The position numbers were made by a program, and so were the translations under genes. This document shows, in pieces, positions 40,355 to 49,646 of a stretch of DNA of 64,000 nt. The first letter of the stretch is position 1. Each line of letters begins with the position of its first letter. The notes under the pieces were generated by a model. The model ran no database searches, had not been told where the DNA came from, and saw only the letters and a program-made list of their open reading frames with translations. This DNA comes from JARRQJ01 sp963761035. Its GTDB lineage: Bacteria; Pseudomonadota; Gammaproteobacteria; DRLM01. The stretch spans positions 1,736,001 through 1,800,000 of the forward strand of contig CAVXFH010000002.1 in NCBI GenBank assembly GCA_963761035.1. Direction: 5' to 3'.

Positions 40355-40972
40355 ATGCAGGGGACCCTCTATATTATTTCCGCGCCTTCGGGGGCGGGGA
40401 AAACCAGTTTGGTGCGCGAGGTGTTGGCCACGGTACCGGGCATCAGCCTGTCGGTGTCCCATACCACGCGTCCCATACGGCCGGGAGAACAGAACGGCGT
40501 TCATTATCATTTCGTCGGCCTCGCCGAGTTTCAAGCCATGATTGCCGCGGGGGCGTTCTTGGAATATGCCCAGGTATTCGATAACTATTATGGGACGAGT
40601 AAGGCCGGCGTCACTGCCCAGTTGCAGAGAGGCCAGGACGTCATTCTGGAGATCGATTGGCAGGGTGCTCAGCAAATGCGCCGCCTCTTTCCCGATGTGG
40701 TCGCGATATTTATTCTTCCCCCTTCGCGCGACGTGCTGGAAAGCCGCTTGCGGGCACGGGGCCAGGACAGCGAAACGGTCATCGCCCGACGCCTGCGCGA
40801 GGTTCGGACTGAAATTTCTCATTGTAATGAGTATGATTACTTATTGGTCAATGAGGATTTTGGCCGGGCGGTGGCCGATCTTCAGTCCATCGTGCGGGCC
40901 CATAAATTAGGCCAAAGGGCGCAGGGAAAGGCCCTGAATTCCTTGCTGGAAAGCCTGCTCGGGGAGGACTGA
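40355..40972 (+). CDS. gmk: Guanylate kinase
   Basis: Gmk phosphorylates GMP to GDP using ATP. About 205 residues from the ATG at 40355, with AAGGA eight bases upstream. The P-loop is SAPSGAGKTSLV, followed by SVSHTTRPIRPGEQNGVHY (GMP-binding), EYAQVFDNYYGTS, ILEIDWQGAQQMR and FILPPS. It starts the usual gmk-rpoZ-spoT-ridA-recG cluster. The usual upstream neighbour, yicC, is about 10.7 kb away. Confidence 0.98.
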   Translation: MQGTLYIISAPSGAGKTSLVREVLATVPGISLSVSHTTRPIRPGEQNGVHYHFVGLAEFQAMIAAGAFLEYAQVFDNYYGTSKAGVTAQLQRGQDVILEIDWQGAQQMRRLFPDVVAIFILPPSRDVLESRLRARGQDSETVIARRLREVRTEISHCNEYDYLLVNEDFGRAVADLQSIVRAHKLGQRAQGKALNSLLESLLGED

Positions 40973-41046
40973 GTTTCGGCTCAAGCATTCCAAACCCGGT
41001 CTATATAAGCGTATACTTTTCAATCGTAGCAATTTTGGAGTTTGCA

Positions 41047-41373
41047 ATGGCGCGCGTTACTGTCGAAGATTGTCTGGATCATGTTGATAACCGTTTTCAC
41101 CTGGTGCTGGTCGCGACGCGGCGGGCACGGCAATTGGCGAGGGGCTCCAGCCAACCCACCTTGCCTTGGGAAAATGACAAAAGCACGGTGATGGCCTTGC
41201 GCGAGATCGCGGCCGGCACCATCAATGCCAATATCCTGGATGAGATCAGCGCCGAAGAAGAAGCCCGCGCCGCCGAGATGAGCGAGTTGGAACGGGCCGA
41301 GATTGAGGCCGAAGTGGGAGGGCAAGTGATCCCCCGGGCGATTGTCGATCAGGGGAATGCCGGGGAGGAGTGA
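41047..41373 (+). CDS. rpoZ: DNA-directed RNA polymerase omega subunit
   Basis: Omega promotes assembly of RNA polymerase and is part of the ppGpp site 1. About 108 residues from the ATG at 41047, chosen because TTGGAG lies a few bases upstream. It has MARVTVEDCLDHVDNRFHLV, ATRRARQLARG and NDKSTVMALREIAAG, all standard. The C-terminal acidic tail is somewhat long (EEEARAAEMSELERAEIEAE). It precedes spoT, which fits the shared role in the stringent response. Confidence 0.98.
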   Translation: MARVTVEDCLDHVDNRFHLVLVATRRARQLARGSSQPTLPWENDKSTVMALREIAAGTINANILDEISAEEEARAAEMSELERAEIEAEVGGQVIPRAIVDQGNAGEE

Positions 41374-41404
41374 TTCCTCCATGCGCAGCCTTGAATGAGC
41401 CGCC

Positions 41405-43645
41405 TTGAATAAGCCCGCCGATCTTGTAAAGCCTCCTCTTTCCATCGATCAAGATTCCACGCAATTATTAATCGGCGAACTGTGCGCCTTTCTCGCCGGT
41501 TATCTTGACGATGCCCATATCGGCGAGATTCGCCGAGCCTGCGATTTCTCAGCCGCGGCCCATCGCGGCCAGACTCGCCAATCGGGCGAACCTTATGTCC
41601 AACATCCCTTGGCGGTTGCGCGTATCCTCGCCGAGATGAGGATGGATCACCAGAGTATTATGGCGGCCATTCTCCATGATGTTATGGAGGACACACCCAC
41701 CGCCAAGGAGCAATTGGTCAGCCAATTCGGCGAAGAGGTGGCGGAATTGGTGGACGGCGTCAGCAAGCTGACCCAGATTCGCTTTAGCAGCAAGGCCGAG
41801 GCCCAAGCCGAGAACTTCCGCAAAATGATGCTGGCCATGGTGCGCGATATCCGCGTCATACTGGTCAAATTCGCCGATCGTCTCCATAACATGCGCACGC
41901 TCTCGGCGTTGCCGCCCGCCAAACGGCGGCGCATTTCCCGGGAGACCCTGGAAATCTACGTACCCATCGCCAATCGCCTGGGAATGAATACCATTCGCCT
42001 GGAATTGGAGGATTTGGGTTTTGCCGGCCTTTATCCCAACCGTTACCGGGTGTTGACCGAGGCGATTAAAAAGAGCCGCGGCAATCGCAAGGAAGTGGTG
42101 CAGAAGATTCAGGCAGTCATGGAGCAGCGCTTGCAGGAAGAAGGACTGTCCGCCCGGGTAATGGGCCGGGAAAAACACCTTTACAGCATATATCGCAAGA
42201 TGCGGCGGAAGAATTTGTCTTTCTCAGAGGTGTTCGATGTCTACGCCTTTCGCATCATGGTCGACAGGGTGGATACCTGTTATCGCGCATTGGGCGCGGT
42301 GCACAATCTCTATAAACCCGTGCCCGGCAAGTTCAAGGATTACATCGCCATTCCCAAGGCCAATGGCTATCAGTCCCTCCATACGGTGCTGTTCGGTCCT
42401 TACGGCGTTCCCATCGAGGTGCAGATACGCAGCGAGGATATGGAGAAGGTCGCCGAGGCGGGGATCGCCGCCCATTGGTTGTACAAGTCCGGTGACGGCG
42501 GTGGCGCCAGCGCCCAGACCCGCGCCCGGGAATGGTTGCGCGGCCTGTTGGAAATGCAGAAGAACGCCGGAAATTCCATGGAATTTCTCGAGAACGTTAA
42601 GATCGATCTCTTTCCCGACGAGGTTTACGTGTTCACCCCCAAGGGCGAGATCATGAAGCTGCCGCGCGGTGCGTCGGCGGTGGATTTTGCCTATACTGTA
42701 CATACCGACGTGGGCAATACCTGCGTGGCGGCCAAGATTGATAGGCGCCTGGCGCCGCTGCGCACTCCCTTGAGCAACGGCCAGACCGTGGAGATTATCA
42801 CCGCGCCCGGTGCGCGTCCCAATCCCGCCTGGCTCAGTTTCGTGGTGACGGGCAAGGCCCGCGCCAATATCCGCAATTATCTGAAGAACCTTAAGCGCGA
42901 TGAGGCCATCCAGCTCGGCCGGCGCCTGTTGGAGAAGGCCCTGACGGGATCGCCGTTGAGTTTCGAGCAATTACCGGCGGCGCGTCTGCAGGCGGCGGTG
43001 AAGGAACTGAAGTTCGCCAACGTGGATGATTTGCTGGAGAGTATCGGTCTTGGCAATCGCATGGCGTCGCTGGTAGCCCGCTACCTGGTAATGGACAGGG
43101 ATGCGCAGGACAAGATCCCGGGCAAGCGCTCCGCGACCTTGAAGAAGGTATTTACCCGCTACGTACCGGCCTGGCTGCGCGGCGGCGACCGCCACTCCAG
43201 TCGACCCTTGGCGATCAAGGGGACCGAGGGCATGGTAGTGACCTATGCCAAGTGTTGCCGGCCCATCCCCGGCGATCCCATCGTGGGTTTCGTCACCGCC
43301 GGCCGCGGTATCGTGATTCATGTCGAGAATTGCAAAAACCTCACCGAGTATCGCAATCTTCCCGAGAAATGGCTGGACGTTGCCTGGGAGTCGGAAGTCC
43401 AGGGCGATTTCCCCGTGGAAATCCGCATGGAGGTGGCCAATCAGCGTGGTGCCTTGGCCACGGTGGCGGCGGCGGTTGCGGAGATGGATGCCAATATCGA
43501 CAATGTCGCCATGGAGGAACGGGACGGCCGCTACAGCAACTTGACCTTGCTGATCGAAGTACATGACAGGCGCCATCTGGCGCGCATCATGCGCCGCGTT
43601 CGTTCCATAGACATAGTGGCGAAAATAACCAGGACCAGAGGATAA
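41405..43645 (+). CDS. spoT: Bifunctional (p)ppGpp synthetase/hydrolase SpoT
   Basis: The 746-residue protein has, in order, the HD hydrolase domain (AAHRGQTRQSGEPYVQHP, AAILHDVMEDT), the RelA/SpoT synthetase domain (GREKHLYSIYRKM, VYAFRIMVD, KFKDYIAIPKANGYQSLHT), TGS (YVFTPKGEIMKLPRGAS), a helical/zinc-finger-like region (AKCCRPIPGDPIVG) and ACT (MEVANQRGALATVAAAVAEM). The synthetase loop KFKD is close to the RFKD of bifunctional enzymes, and not ExDD of RelA. The start is a TTG at 41405, as no earlier ATG precedes the first HD helix. It is 31 bp after rpoZ. Confidence 0.97.
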   Translation: MNKPADLVKPPLSIDQDSTQLLIGELCAFLAGYLDDAHIGEIRRACDFSAAAHRGQTRQSGEPYVQHPLAVARILAEMRMDHQSIMAAILHDVMEDTPTAKEQLVSQFGEEVAELVDGVSKLTQIRFSSKAEAQAENFRKMMLAMVRDIRVILVKFADRLHNMRTLSALPPAKRRRISRETLEIYVPIANRLGMNTIRLELEDLGFAGLYPNRYRVLTEAIKKSRGNRKEVVQKIQAVMEQRLQEEGLSARVMGREKHLYSIYRKMRRKNLSFSEVFDVYAFRIMVDRVDTCYRALGAVHNLYKPVPGKFKDYIAIPKANGYQSLHTVLFGPYGVPIEVQIRSEDMEKVAEAGIAAHWLYKSGDGGGASAQTRAREWLRGLLEMQKNAGNSMEFLENVKIDLFPDEVYVFTPKGEIMKLPRGASAVDFAYTVHTDVGNTCVAAKIDRRLAPLRTPLSNGQTVEIITAPGARPNPAWLSFVVTGKARANIRNYLKNLKRDEAIQLGRRLLEKALTGSPLSFEQLPAARLQAAVKELKFANVDDLLESIGLGNRMASLVARYLVMDRDAQDKIPGKRSATLKKVFTRYVPAWLRGGDRHSSRPLAIKGTEGMVVTYAKCCRPIPGDPIVGFVTAGRGIVIHVENCKNLTEYRNLPEKWLDVAWESEVQGDFPVEIRMEVANQRGALATVAAAVAEMDANIDNVAMEERDGRYSNLTLLIEVHDRRHLARIMRRVRSIDIVAKITRTRG

Positions 43646-43650
43646 GGTAG

Positions 43651-44037
43651 ATGACTCGCGAGATTATCAAGACCGTGGCGGCGCCCGCCGCCATCGGAAC
43701 TTATTCGCAAGCGGTGAGGACGGGTAATACCGTGTACCTGTCCGGGCAGATCCCCTTGGTGCCGCGGACCATGCAACTGGTGGAAGGTGACGTGAGCGCC
43801 CAGATTCGCCAGGTATTTGATAACCTGCAAGCAGTGGCGGCGGCGGCGGGCGGCGGTTTGGCGGATATCGTAAAATTGAATATCTATCTCACCGATCTCG
43901 CGCATTTTCCCATGGTCAACGAAGTGATGACCCATTATTTCCGCGAGCCCTTTCCGGCGCGCGCCGCCATCGGCGTCGCTTCTTTGCCGAAAGGCGCGGC
44001 CGTCGAGGCCGATGCGGTCATGGTGCTGGGCGCATAG
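43651..44037 (+). CDS. ridA: RidA family enamine/imine deaminase
   Basis: RidA hydrolyses reactive enamine/imine intermediates released by PLP enzymes such as threonine dehydratase. The 128-residue protein shows the family pattern PAAIGTYSQAVRTGNTVYLSGQIPLVP (shown as position 12-38), QIRQVFDNLQAV, VKLNIYLTDLAHFPMVN and the catalytic-site Arg in RAAIGVASLPKGAAVEADAV. A good Shine-Dalgarno (AAGG) precedes the ATG. The gene lies six bases after spoT, as in many gammaproteobacteria, before recG. Confidence 0.97.
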   Translation: MTREIIKTVAAPAAIGTYSQAVRTGNTVYLSGQIPLVPRTMQLVEGDVSAQIRQVFDNLQAVAAAAGGGLADIVKLNIYLTDLAHFPMVNEVMTHYFREPFPARAAIGVASLPKGAAVEADAVMVLGA

Positions 44038-44080
44038 GAACTTCTATTTTATCGGGATGCGGAAAAGGTGAGGGAGAGCG

Positions 44081-46201
44081 ATGGACACGGCCATCCCTGT
44101 AGCAGAGGCGTCCGCATCCGTGGCCGGCGGCATGAGTACGCCCGTTACCTATCTCAAGGGTGTGGGGCCGCGCTTGGCGGTGCGCCTGCGGCGTTTGGGC
44201 ATTGAGACCCTGCAGGACCTGCTGTTCCATCTTCCCGCGCGGTATCAAGATCGCACGAAGATAATCCCCATGGGGGCGTTACTCGCCGGCGATGACGCGA
44301 TGGTGCAGGGCGAAGTATTGCACAGCGAGATAGTGCGCGGCCGGCGTGCCGTGCTGCTGGCCCGTATCGCCGACGGCACCGGCAGTTTGATCCTGCGGTT
44401 CTTCCACTTTTCCGCGAAACAGCGCGAAGGATTGGAGCGCGGGCAGTGGTTGCGCTGCTTCGGCGAGGTGCGCCGCGGTATCGCGACCTTGGAGATGATC
44501 CATCCCGAATATCAGGTGCTAGACAGGGATGTGCCGGCCGCGGAGGAAAAACACCTCACTCCCGTGTATCCAACTACCGAAGGTCTGCATCAAATTACCT
44601 TACGCAATGCCACCGCAACGGCATTGGAACGCCTCGACCATGGCGCGGGATTGCAGGAGTACCTGCCCGCGGAGCTATTGCAATCCTTGCGTTTGCCCAC
44701 CTTGGCGGACGCGCTGCGTTATGTGCATCGCCCTCCCCTGGATGCGCCCGTGGAGCTGTTGTCGGCGGGGCGTCATCCCGCGCAGCAACGCTTGGCTTTT
44801 GAGGAGCTTTTGGCCCACCATCTCAGCCTGCGTCAATTGCGGGCGCGAGTGGAGCGCCATCGCGCTCCGCCATTGACGGCGCCGGGAAAGTTGTTCGACG
44901 CCCTCTTGCGTCAACTTCCCTTTCGCCTGACCGGGGCGCAGCGTCGGGTCATCGCCGAAATACGCGCCGACCTGGCGCGCCCTCATCCCATGCACCGACT
45001 GGTGCAAGGCGATGTGGGCTCCGGTAAGACCCTGGTGGCCGCGGCGGCGGTATTGCAGGCGGTGGAGACGGGTTTTCAAGCCGTGGTAATGGCGCCGACC
45101 GAATTGCTGGCGGAGCAGCATCTGAAAAATTTCAGCGAGTGGTTGGCCCCTCTCGATGTCCGTATCGGCGGGTTGGCGGGAAAACTCACCGCCAAGACGA
45201 GGCGTGCCCTGCTCGCGCAATTGGCCAGCGGCGAGTTGGCGGTGGCGATAGGGACCCATGCCCTGTTTCAAGCCGGCGTCGATTTTCATCGCTTAGGTTT
45301 GATCGTGATCGACGAGCAGCATCGTTTCGGCGTTCATCAACGTTTTGCCCTCTGGGAAAAGGGTAACGACGGCGGCCGCTATCCTCATCAATTAATCATG
45401 ACCGCCACCCCCATCCCCCGTACCTTGGCCATGGCGGCCTATGCGGATTTGGATTGTTCGGTGATCGACGAATTGCCGCCCGGGCGTCGGCCGGTGGAGA
45501 CGGTGGTGGTGCAGGGCAATCGCCGCGACGAAGTTGTGCAACGCATTCGCGCCGCCTGCGGGCAAAACCAACAGGCTTATTGGGTATGTACCGTGATCGA
45601 AGAGTCGGAGGTGTTGCAATGCCAGGCGGCGGCGGAGACGGCGGCGCTGTTGACCGAGGCCTTGCCGGAATTGCGGGTGGGTTTATTGCATGGACGTATG
45701 AAGGGGATCGACAAGGAAAGGACCATAACGGCCTTCAGGGCCGGGGACCTGGATTTGCTGGTGGCGACCACCGTAATCGAGGTAGGTGTGGACGTGCCCA
45801 ACGCCAGCCTGATGGTGATTGAAAACGCCGAGCGTTTGGGCCTTGCCCAGTTGCATCAGTTGCGCGGGCGGGTGGGGCGCGGCGCGCAACACAGCGCTTG
45901 CGTACTGATGTATCGTCCGCCGCTTTCCGATCAGGGCAGGGAGCGACTGGCCGTATTGCGCCGCAGCAACGACGGTTTTGAGATCGCGCGCAAGGACCTG
46001 GAACTGCGCGGTCCCGGCGAAGTGCTCGGCACCAAGCAGAGCGGCTTGTTGCAATTGCGCATCGCGGACCTGCTGCGGGACCAAGCCTTGCTGCCCGCGG
46101 TGGAGCGTGCCGCCGGGCGGTTGCTGGCTCAGCAACCACAACGGGTGGCGCCGCTTATCCGGCGCTGGTTGGGAGAGGCAACGCTGTTTGGCGACGTGTA
46201 A
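44081..46201 (+). CDS. recG: ATP-dependent DNA helicase RecG
   Basis: RecG regresses stalled replication forks and processes branched DNA and R-loops. The 706-residue protein has the N-terminal wedge/OB fold (TYLKGVGPRLAVRLRRLGIE, KIIPMGALLAGDDAMVQGEV), then helicase motifs: Walker A GDVGSGKT, MAPTELLAEQH (motif Ia), DEQH (motif II) and MTATPIPRTLAM (motif III), and in the second RecA lobe VIEVGVDVPNA, QLRGRVGRG (motif VI). Length and motifs are normal. An alternative start is the ATG 18 codons in. It ends the spoT-ridA-recG run, with ubiC next. Confidence 0.98.
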   Translation: MDTAIPVAEASASVAGGMSTPVTYLKGVGPRLAVRLRRLGIETLQDLLFHLPARYQDRTKIIPMGALLAGDDAMVQGEVLHSEIVRGRRAVLLARIADGTGSLILRFFHFSAKQREGLERGQWLRCFGEVRRGIATLEMIHPEYQVLDRDVPAAEEKHLTPVYPTTEGLHQITLRNATATALERLDHGAGLQEYLPAELLQSLRLPTLADALRYVHRPPLDAPVELLSAGRHPAQQRLAFEELLAHHLSLRQLRARVERHRAPPLTAPGKLFDALLRQLPFRLTGAQRRVIAEIRADLARPHPMHRLVQGDVGSGKTLVAAAAVLQAVETGFQAVVMAPTELLAEQHLKNFSEWLAPLDVRIGGLAGKLTAKTRRALLAQLASGELAVAIGTHALFQAGVDFHRLGLIVIDEQHRFGVHQRFALWEKGNDGGRYPHQLIMTATPIPRTLAMAAYADLDCSVIDELPPGRRPVETVVVQGNRRDEVVQRIRAACGQNQQAYWVCTVIEESEVLQCQAAAETAALLTEALPELRVGLLHGRMKGIDKERTITAFRAGDLDLLVATTVIEVGVDVPNASLMVIENAERLGLAQLHQLRGRVGRGAQHSACVLMYRPPLSDQGRERLAVLRRSNDGFEIARKDLELRGPGEVLGTKQSGLLQLRIADLLRDQALLPAVERAAGRLLAQQPQRVAPLIRRWLGEATLFGDV

Positions 46202-46252
46202 CGCGACCGCGTACAATGCTCCGCCTTTCTTAGCTGCCGATCAGGGTGCGCA

Positions 46253-46837
46253 ATGGTTAAGGATCAACAACGCCAGGCATCGCGCCTGCGCGAGCCTAGG
46301 TGGATTTCCGCGCGCCGGCGTTTGCGCGGCGCGGCACCGGCAGTTCCGTGGGATTGGTTGCTGGACCCCGCGTCTTTGACGCGGCGCTTGCAACTCGTCT
46401 GCGACAAGTGCTTTAGCGTGCAGGTGCTCCGGCAAGGTTGGGGCCGACCCCTGGCCAGCGAGCGCCGGGTCTTGGGCGGCAAACGCGGTGGACGCGCCGT
46501 GATTCGCGAGGTACGGCTGATGTGTGATGCAACACCCTGGGTGTTCGCCCGGACCGTGATACCGGTGCGCACCCTGTGCGGCCGGCAACGGCGTCTCACC
46601 CGTCTGGGTTCCAAATCGTTGGGCGCGGCCCTGTTTGCCGATCCCCAACTGCGGCGCGGCGAGATGGAGGTTAGCCGTGTCGATCCCGGCGAGAGCTTGT
46701 ACGGCTATACCGCCGATGCGCTGTCCGCCGCGGACGCGGTTTGGGGGAGACGTTCGGTGTTTTGGGTGGCCGGCAAACCATTACTCGTAAGCGAATTCTT
46801 TTTGCCGGCGTTGCTCCGCCGGCATTCGCAAATTTAA
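46253..46837 (+). CDS. ubiC: Chorismate lyase UbiC
   Basis: UbiC converts chorismate to 4-hydroxybenzoate and pyruvate, the first committed step of ubiquinone synthesis. The 194-residue protein has WDWLLDPASLTRRL, then RREVRLMCDATPWVFARTVIP-like sequence (here IREVRLMCDATPWVFART), LGSKSLGAALFADP and WGRRSVFWVAGKPLLVSEFF. The N-terminal 25 residues are basic and may be an extension, with possible later starts. It is 51 bp downstream of recG and 75 bp upstream of ubiA. Confidence 0.95.
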   Translation: MVKDQQRQASRLREPRWISARRRLRGAAPAVPWDWLLDPASLTRRLQLVCDKCFSVQVLRQGWGRPLASERRVLGGKRGGRAVIREVRLMCDATPWVFARTVIPVRTLCGRQRRLTRLGSKSLGAALFADPQLRRGEMEVSRVDPGESLYGYTADALSAADAVWGRRSVFWVAGKPLLVSEFFLPALLRRHSQI

Positions 46838-46912
46838 TCATTTAGATCGCGGAACGCTCTGGTTACGGGTATCCCTAGGCTATTTGAATGGTGATGATTG
46901 AGGTGGGTGACG

Positions 46913-47776
46913 GTGCGGCTTGAACGATTGCGTCTATACCTGGTATTGATGCGGCTCAATCGGCCGATCGGTTCCTTGTTGTTATTATGGCCTACCCTGT
47001 GGGCGTTGTGGTTGGCGGGGGAAGGGCATCCGCGGGTCTTGGTGGTGCTGGTGTTCGTGCTGGGCGTGGTGGTGATGCGTTCCGCCGGTTGCGTTATTAA
47101 CGATTATGCCGACCGCCATGTGGACCCGCATGTCGCCCGTACGCGCCTGCGACCTATCGCCGCGGGGAAGGTGACCCCCCGCGAGGCCTTGATCCTGTTT
47201 GCGGTGTTGTGCCTGACGGCCTTCGCCTTGGTGCTGCTGATGAATTCGCTCACCATCATGATGTCTTTGGTCGGGGCGGTGCTAGCGGCGGTGTATCCGT
47301 TTATGAAGCGCTATACTCATTTGCCGCAAGTGATGTTGGGCATGGCCTTCGGTTGGGCGGTGCCCATGGCGTTCGCGGCGCAGACCGGCGGCGTGCCGCC
47401 GGTGGCGTGGCTGTTGTTTATCGCCACGGTGCTGTGGGCCACGGCCTATGACACCATGTATGCCATGGTGGACCGGCCCGATGACCTGCGTATCGGCGTC
47501 AAGTCCACGGCTATCTTGTTCGGTGAGGCCGACCGCCATCTCATCGCCTTAATCCAGGTATTGTTCTTTGTCGCGATGGCCATGGTCGGACGGCAACTCG
47601 AACTGGGCAGCTTCTATTATGCCGGGCTGGCGATCGCCATGCTGTTGGCCGCCTATCAGTTGATGCTTATCTGGCCGCGCGACCCGCCGGGGTGTTTCAA
47701 GGCCTTTTTGAATAATAATTGGCTTGGAGCGGTCATTTTTGCCGGGATTGTCGGCCATTACCTGGCGATGGGCTAG
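46913..47776 (+). CDS. ubiA: 4-hydroxybenzoate polyprenyltransferase UbiA
   Basis: UbiA attaches the polyprenyl tail to 4-hydroxybenzoate in the inner membrane. The protein of about 287 residues has roughly eight hydrophobic spans and both aspartate-rich motifs, NDYADRHVD and DRPDDLRIGVKS, with YDTMYAM before the second. The likely start is the GTG at 46913, nine bases after GAGG (46900-46903); TTG 46898 and GTG 46907 in the same frame are alternatives, and no ATG is suitably placed. ubiC-ubiA is the standard order. Confidence 0.95.
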   Translation: MRLERLRLYLVLMRLNRPIGSLLLLWPTLWALWLAGEGHPRVLVVLVFVLGVVVMRSAGCVINDYADRHVDPHVARTRLRPIAAGKVTPREALILFAVLCLTAFALVLLMNSLTIMMSLVGAVLAAVYPFMKRYTHLPQVMLGMAFGWAVPMAFAAQTGGVPPVAWLLFIATVLWATAYDTMYAMVDRPDDLRIGVKSTAILFGEADRHLIALIQVLFFVAMAMVGRQLELGSFYYAGLAIAMLLAAYQLMLIWPRDPPGCFKAFLNNNWLGAVIFAGIVGHYLAMG

Positions 47777-47853
47777 CCCGGCGGTTGGCAGGCGGTGGAG
47801 GGCGTGGGAAGATAATCACGAATGCACCATGGCTATTCAAAGAGGTGATGACA

Positions 47854-48057
47854 ATGCAAACGGAAAAATTTCGGGTTAAGAACGTTAAGTGCGACGGTTG
47901 CGTCAACACCATCCGTCAAGGCTTGTTAAAGGTGGCGGGCGTGGCGGAGGTGGATGTAGCGATCCAGGGCGGGAAAGTGACCGTCAATGGCGAGGGTCTC
48001 GACCGGCTGGTCTTGGCGCACAAACTGGGGCAACTCGGTTACCCCGAGGGCGCCTGA
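47854..48057 (+). CDS. Heavy-metal-associated (HMA) domain protein, copper-chaperone-like
   Basis: A 67-residue protein with one HMA fold. The metal-binding loop reads VKCDGCVNTI, with C13 and C16 in the CxxC spacing; the usual Met before the first Cys is Lys here. GVAEVDVAIQGGKVTV and LGQLGYPEGA complete the fold. The ATG at 47854 follows AGAGG (47841-47845) by eight bases; an ATG at 47848 is possible. Role: binding or transfer of Cu(I), Zn or similar. It lies between ubiA and kdsD, with a gap of six bases to kdsD, and may be read with it. Confidence 0.92.
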   Translation: MQTEKFRVKNVKCDGCVNTIRQGLLKVAGVAEVDVAIQGGKVTVNGEGLDRLVLAHKLGQLGYPEGA

Positions 48058-48063
48058 TCAGGT

Positions 48064-49068
48064 ATGGCGATGAATAAAAAGCCAGAGGCGCTTACGGACC
48101 ACAATACCCGCTTTCTGGAACTGGGTGCCGCGGTCATTGAGATCGAGGCCAAGGCGGTATTCGCCCTGACAGAGCGCATCGATGCGAATTTCGCCAAGGC
48201 CTGCGGGTTGCTGCTGGCCTGCGAGGGGCGCATCGTGGTGTTGGGAATGGGCAAGTCCGGTCATATCGGCGGGAAGGTAGCGGCCACCCTGGCCAGCACC
48301 GGCAGCCCCGCCTTTTTCGTCCACCCCGGCGAGGCCAGTCACGGCGACTTGGGGATGATCACTGAAAAAGATGTGGTGATGGCCTTTTCCAATTCCGGCG
48401 AGACCGAGGAATTACTGGTGATCCTGCCGCTCATCAAGCGGCTGGGCGTGCCCTTCATCGCCCTCACCGGCAACCCCGCTTCCACCTTGGCGCGCAAGGC
48501 CGATGCCCACATCGATGTCAGCGTAGCGCAAGAGGCTTGCCCCCTGGATCTGGCGCCCACCGCCAGCACCACCGCGGCCTTGGCCATGGGCGATGCTTTG
48601 GCCATCGCGCTGCTGGAGGCACGGGGTTTTACCCAGGAGGATTTCGCACGTTCCCACCCCGGCGGCCGCCTAGGGCGGCGCTTGTTATTGTTGATCGATG
48701 ACGTGATGCACACCGGCGAGGCCGTGCCCATGGTGGCGCCCGACATCATGTTGAGCGAGGCCTTGCTGGAGGTGACCCGCAAGGGACTGGGCATGACCGC
48801 CATCGTCGACGGCGAGCGGCGCCTGCTGGGTATCTTTACCGACGGCGATCTGCGCCGCGCCATGGATCACGGCGTGGATGTGCATACCACGCCGGTAAAA
48901 GAGGTTATGACCCGCCACGGCAAGACGATCAGCCAGGGGATGTTGGCGGCGGAGGCCTTGCAGATCATGGAGAACGCTAAGATCAACGGGCTGATGGTGG
49001 TGGATAAGGACGATAGATTGATCGGCGTCTTGAACATGCATGATCTGCTGCGGGCGGGTGTGGTGTAA
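48064..49068 (+). CDS. kdsD: Arabinose-5-phosphate isomerase KdsD
   Basis: KdsD converts ribulose 5-phosphate to arabinose 5-phosphate, the first step to Kdo. The 334-residue protein has an SIS domain (GRIVVLGMGKSGHIGGKVAATLAST-like region at about 60-85, SNSGETEELL, LTGNPASTLA) and two CBS domains (from about VPMVAPDIMLSEALLEV to the end). The sequence HPGGRLGRRLL marks the linker. GTG/ATG starts at 48064-48070 are close together. It begins the kdsD-kdsC-lptC-lptA-lptB-rpoN-hpf-ptsN cluster typical of gammaproteobacteria. Confidence 0.98.
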   Translation: MAMNKKPEALTDHNTRFLELGAAVIEIEAKAVFALTERIDANFAKACGLLLACEGRIVVLGMGKSGHIGGKVAATLASTGSPAFFVHPGEASHGDLGMITEKDVVMAFSNSGETEELLVILPLIKRLGVPFIALTGNPASTLARKADAHIDVSVAQEACPLDLAPTASTTAALAMGDALAIALLEARGFTQEDFARSHPGGRLGRRLLLLIDDVMHTGEAVPMVAPDIMLSEALLEVTRKGLGMTAIVDGERRLLGIFTDGDLRRAMDHGVDVHTTPVKEVMTRHGKTISQGMLAAEALQIMENAKINGLMVVDKDDRLIGVLNMHDLLRAGVV

Positions 49069-49094
49069 GTCCAAATAACGAGCGAAGGGGTGCC

Positions 49095-49646
49095 ATGCAA
49101 GACATACTGGAGAAGGCGGCGCAAATCCGTTTGCTGATCTTCGACGTCGACGGTGTGCTCACCGATGGCGGCCTCTATTTCGACGAGGCGGGCCGCGAGC
49201 ACAAGGTCTTTCATTCCCGCGACGGCCACGGTATCAAGATGCTGCAGGGAGCGGCGGTGGAGGTGGCGGTGATCTCCGGCCGCCGCACCGAGGCGGTCAC
49301 CCATCGCATGGCCGGATTGGGCGTGCGCCATGTTTATCAGGGACAGCAGGACAAGCTGCCGGCATTTTACGAACTGCTGGAACGACTGCGGATAACGCCC
49401 GAACAGACCGCTTATGTGGGCGATGATGTGGTGGACCTGCCCATCATGCTGCAGGCGGGTCTGGCCGTGGCGGTGCAGGACGCCCATCCTCTGGTCCTCC
49501 GGCATGCCCATTGGCAAACTCCCCACGCCGGCGGGCGCGGCGCGGCGCGGGACGTGTGTGAGTTGATTCTTGAGGCGCAGGGCAAGCTGCAAACGGCGTT
49601 ACAAGCGTATCTCGACGCGGGTGCGGCGGTCCGCCGGAAAACGTGA
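49095..49646 (+). CDS. kdsC: Kdo-8-phosphate phosphatase KdsC
   Basis: KdsC removes the phosphate from Kdo 8-phosphate. The 183-residue HAD-family protein has FDVDGVLTDGGLYFD (catalytic Asp pair), HSRDGHGIKML, VISGRRTEAV, and the GDDVVDLPIM motif. The C-terminal part is somewhat long for KdsC but within range. Its TGA overlaps the lptC start (TGATG). Confidence 0.97.
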   Translation: MQDILEKAAQIRLLIFDVDGVLTDGGLYFDEAGREHKVFHSRDGHGIKMLQGAAVEVAVISGRRTEAVTHRMAGLGVRHVYQGQQDKLPAFYELLERLRITPEQTAYVGDDVVDLPIMLQAGLAVAVQDAHPLVLRHAHWQTPHAGGRGAARDVCELILEAQGKLQTALQAYLDAGAAVRRKT